From the NCBI GenBank assembly GCA_023818555.1, contig JAMWCG010000050.1, forward strand, positions 1 to 6,960: DNA of 6,960 nt. Reading direction: 5' to 3'. Position 1 is the first letter of the stretch; each line of letters opens with the position of its first letter. The notes under the pieces are model-generated. The model saw only the letters and a program-made list of their open reading frames with translations, was not told where the DNA came from and did not search any database. The translations under genes were made by a program, and so were the position numbers. Below, one piece after another: positions 6,353 through 6,960 of the stretch. This DNA comes from Candidatus Omnitrophota bacterium. Lineage in GTDB: Bacteria > Omnitrophota > Gorgyraeia > DTHP01.

Positions 6353-6960
6353 ATGAAGAATTTTCAGATTGCCAAAATCTTCAATGCGTATGCGGATATC
6401 TTAGAGATAAAGGAGGATAATCCTTTCAAGATTCGTGCCTACAGGAAAGCAGCGCAGAACTTAGAAAGTCTTAGCGAAGATATAGAGACACTTGCATGCG
6501 CAGAACGCCTCCAAGAAATTCCCGGAATTGGTAAAGACCTTGCCGAGAAAATAAAGGAATTTTTAACTACGGGGAAGATTTCCAGTTTTGAAGAATTGCG
6601 AAAGACCATTCCTGAAGGAGTAATGAAGATGTTGGAAATTCCTGGAGTAGGCCCAAAGACAGCAAAGATGCTTTATGAAAAAGTGGGAATAAAATCTATT
6701 GAAGAATTGGAACAACTTGCCAAGAAACATAAATTGAGCGGGCTTCCCGGGCTAAAGGAGAAAACTGAGGAGAACATTTTGCGCGGGATTGAACTCTTAA
6801 AAAAGGGAAGGGAGAGGATGCTTTTGGGGACTGCTTTGCCTCTGGCAGAATCAATTATTTCGGAATTGGAGGATTTAAAAGAGGTAAAGCGGATTACCTA
6901 TGCGGGTAGTTTGCGGAGGATGAAGGAGACAATTCGGGATATTGATATCTTAATCACTTC
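6353..6960 (+). CDS. polX: DNA polymerase X family protein (PolX), N-terminal part
   Basis: The first 202 residues of a bacterial X-family DNA polymerase are visible. The family's full length is about 570 residues, so the gene continues past the right edge. The N-terminal 8-kDa-like domain starts MKNFQIAKIFNAYADILEIK, with the typical NPFKIRAYRKAAQNLESL (23-40). Helix-hairpin-helix DNA-binding motifs are seen at IPGIGKDLAEKI (56-67) and IPGVGPKTAKML (96-107), with a third, degenerate one at LPGLKEKTEENI (131-142). The palm motif AGSLRRMKETIRDIDIL (184-200) holds Gly-Ser for nucleotide binding and the metal-binding pair Asp196 and Asp198, so the visible active site looks intact. Family members fill short gaps in base excision repair, and most bacterial ones carry a C-terminal PHP 3'-5' exonuclease domain, which cannot be checked here. 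ATG 6353 is the start that gives the full family N-terminus. It lies 8 nt after an extended -10, without a Shine-Dalgarno. Confidence 0.93.
   Translation, partial: MKNFQIAKIFNAYADILEIKEDNPFKIRAYRKAAQNLESLSEDIETLACAERLQEIPGIGKDLAEKIKEFLTTGKISSFEELRKTIPEGVMKMLEIPGVGPKTAKMLYEKVGIKSIEELEQLAKKHKLSGLPGLKEKTEENILRGIELLKKGRERMLLGTALPLAESIISELEDLKEVKRITYAGSLRRMKETIRDIDILIT

Overview
This is an AT-rich bacterial window with three transcription units and no RNA gene, mobile element or CRISPR array. One gene is recognisable: the 5' part of polX, a bacterial X-family DNA polymerase, at the right edge. The rest encodes unfamiliar exported proteins. The base composition, the mix of Shine-Dalgarno-led and apparently leaderless genes, and a giant Lys/Glu-rich exported protein suit a poorly characterised, probably uncultivated bacterial lineage such as an Omnitrophota-like one. 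That placement is a guess, because no marker here fixes the phylum.

Left to centre (1-5291, minus strand): a 1444-codon reading frame encodes a giant, almost entirely helical protein with a signal peptide. It stops at 957-959. A second long frame, offset by +1, opens at 979 and runs off the left edge (326 codons visible). This second frame has no usual start codon near its opening. Its translation aligns by eye with residues of about 1004-1405 of the giant protein, including stretches upstream of its first ATG. I therefore read both as one protein of at least about 1760 residues, interrupted by a one-base frameshift near 960-979. A tandem second gene with a non-standard start is less likely.

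Centre (5292-5436): a divergent intergenic region. On the plus strand it holds a near-consensus sigma70 promoter (TTGAAA, 17 bp, TGT-TATAAT), with a 7-bp inverted repeat over the -10/start region. On the minus strand an extended -10 (TGC-TATCAT) lies only 9 nt from the giant gene's ATG. A good Shine-Dalgarno sequence lies nearby, but it serves an ATG in a different frame.

Right (5437-6960, plus strand): a 275-residue exported protein of unknown function with a strong ribosome binding site, an 88-bp gap holding a 16-bp perfect palindrome and an extended -10 promoter, then polX starting 8 nt after that -10 with no Shine-Dalgarno sequence. polX is cut by the window edge just after its catalytic Asp pair.

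The giant protein and the 275-residue protein are divergently transcribed from one control region and both carry signal peptides, so they may act in the same envelope process. polX is probably an unrelated housekeeping neighbour. The most interesting part is the giant repeat-containing exported protein, with its frame interruption and its unusual start arrangement.
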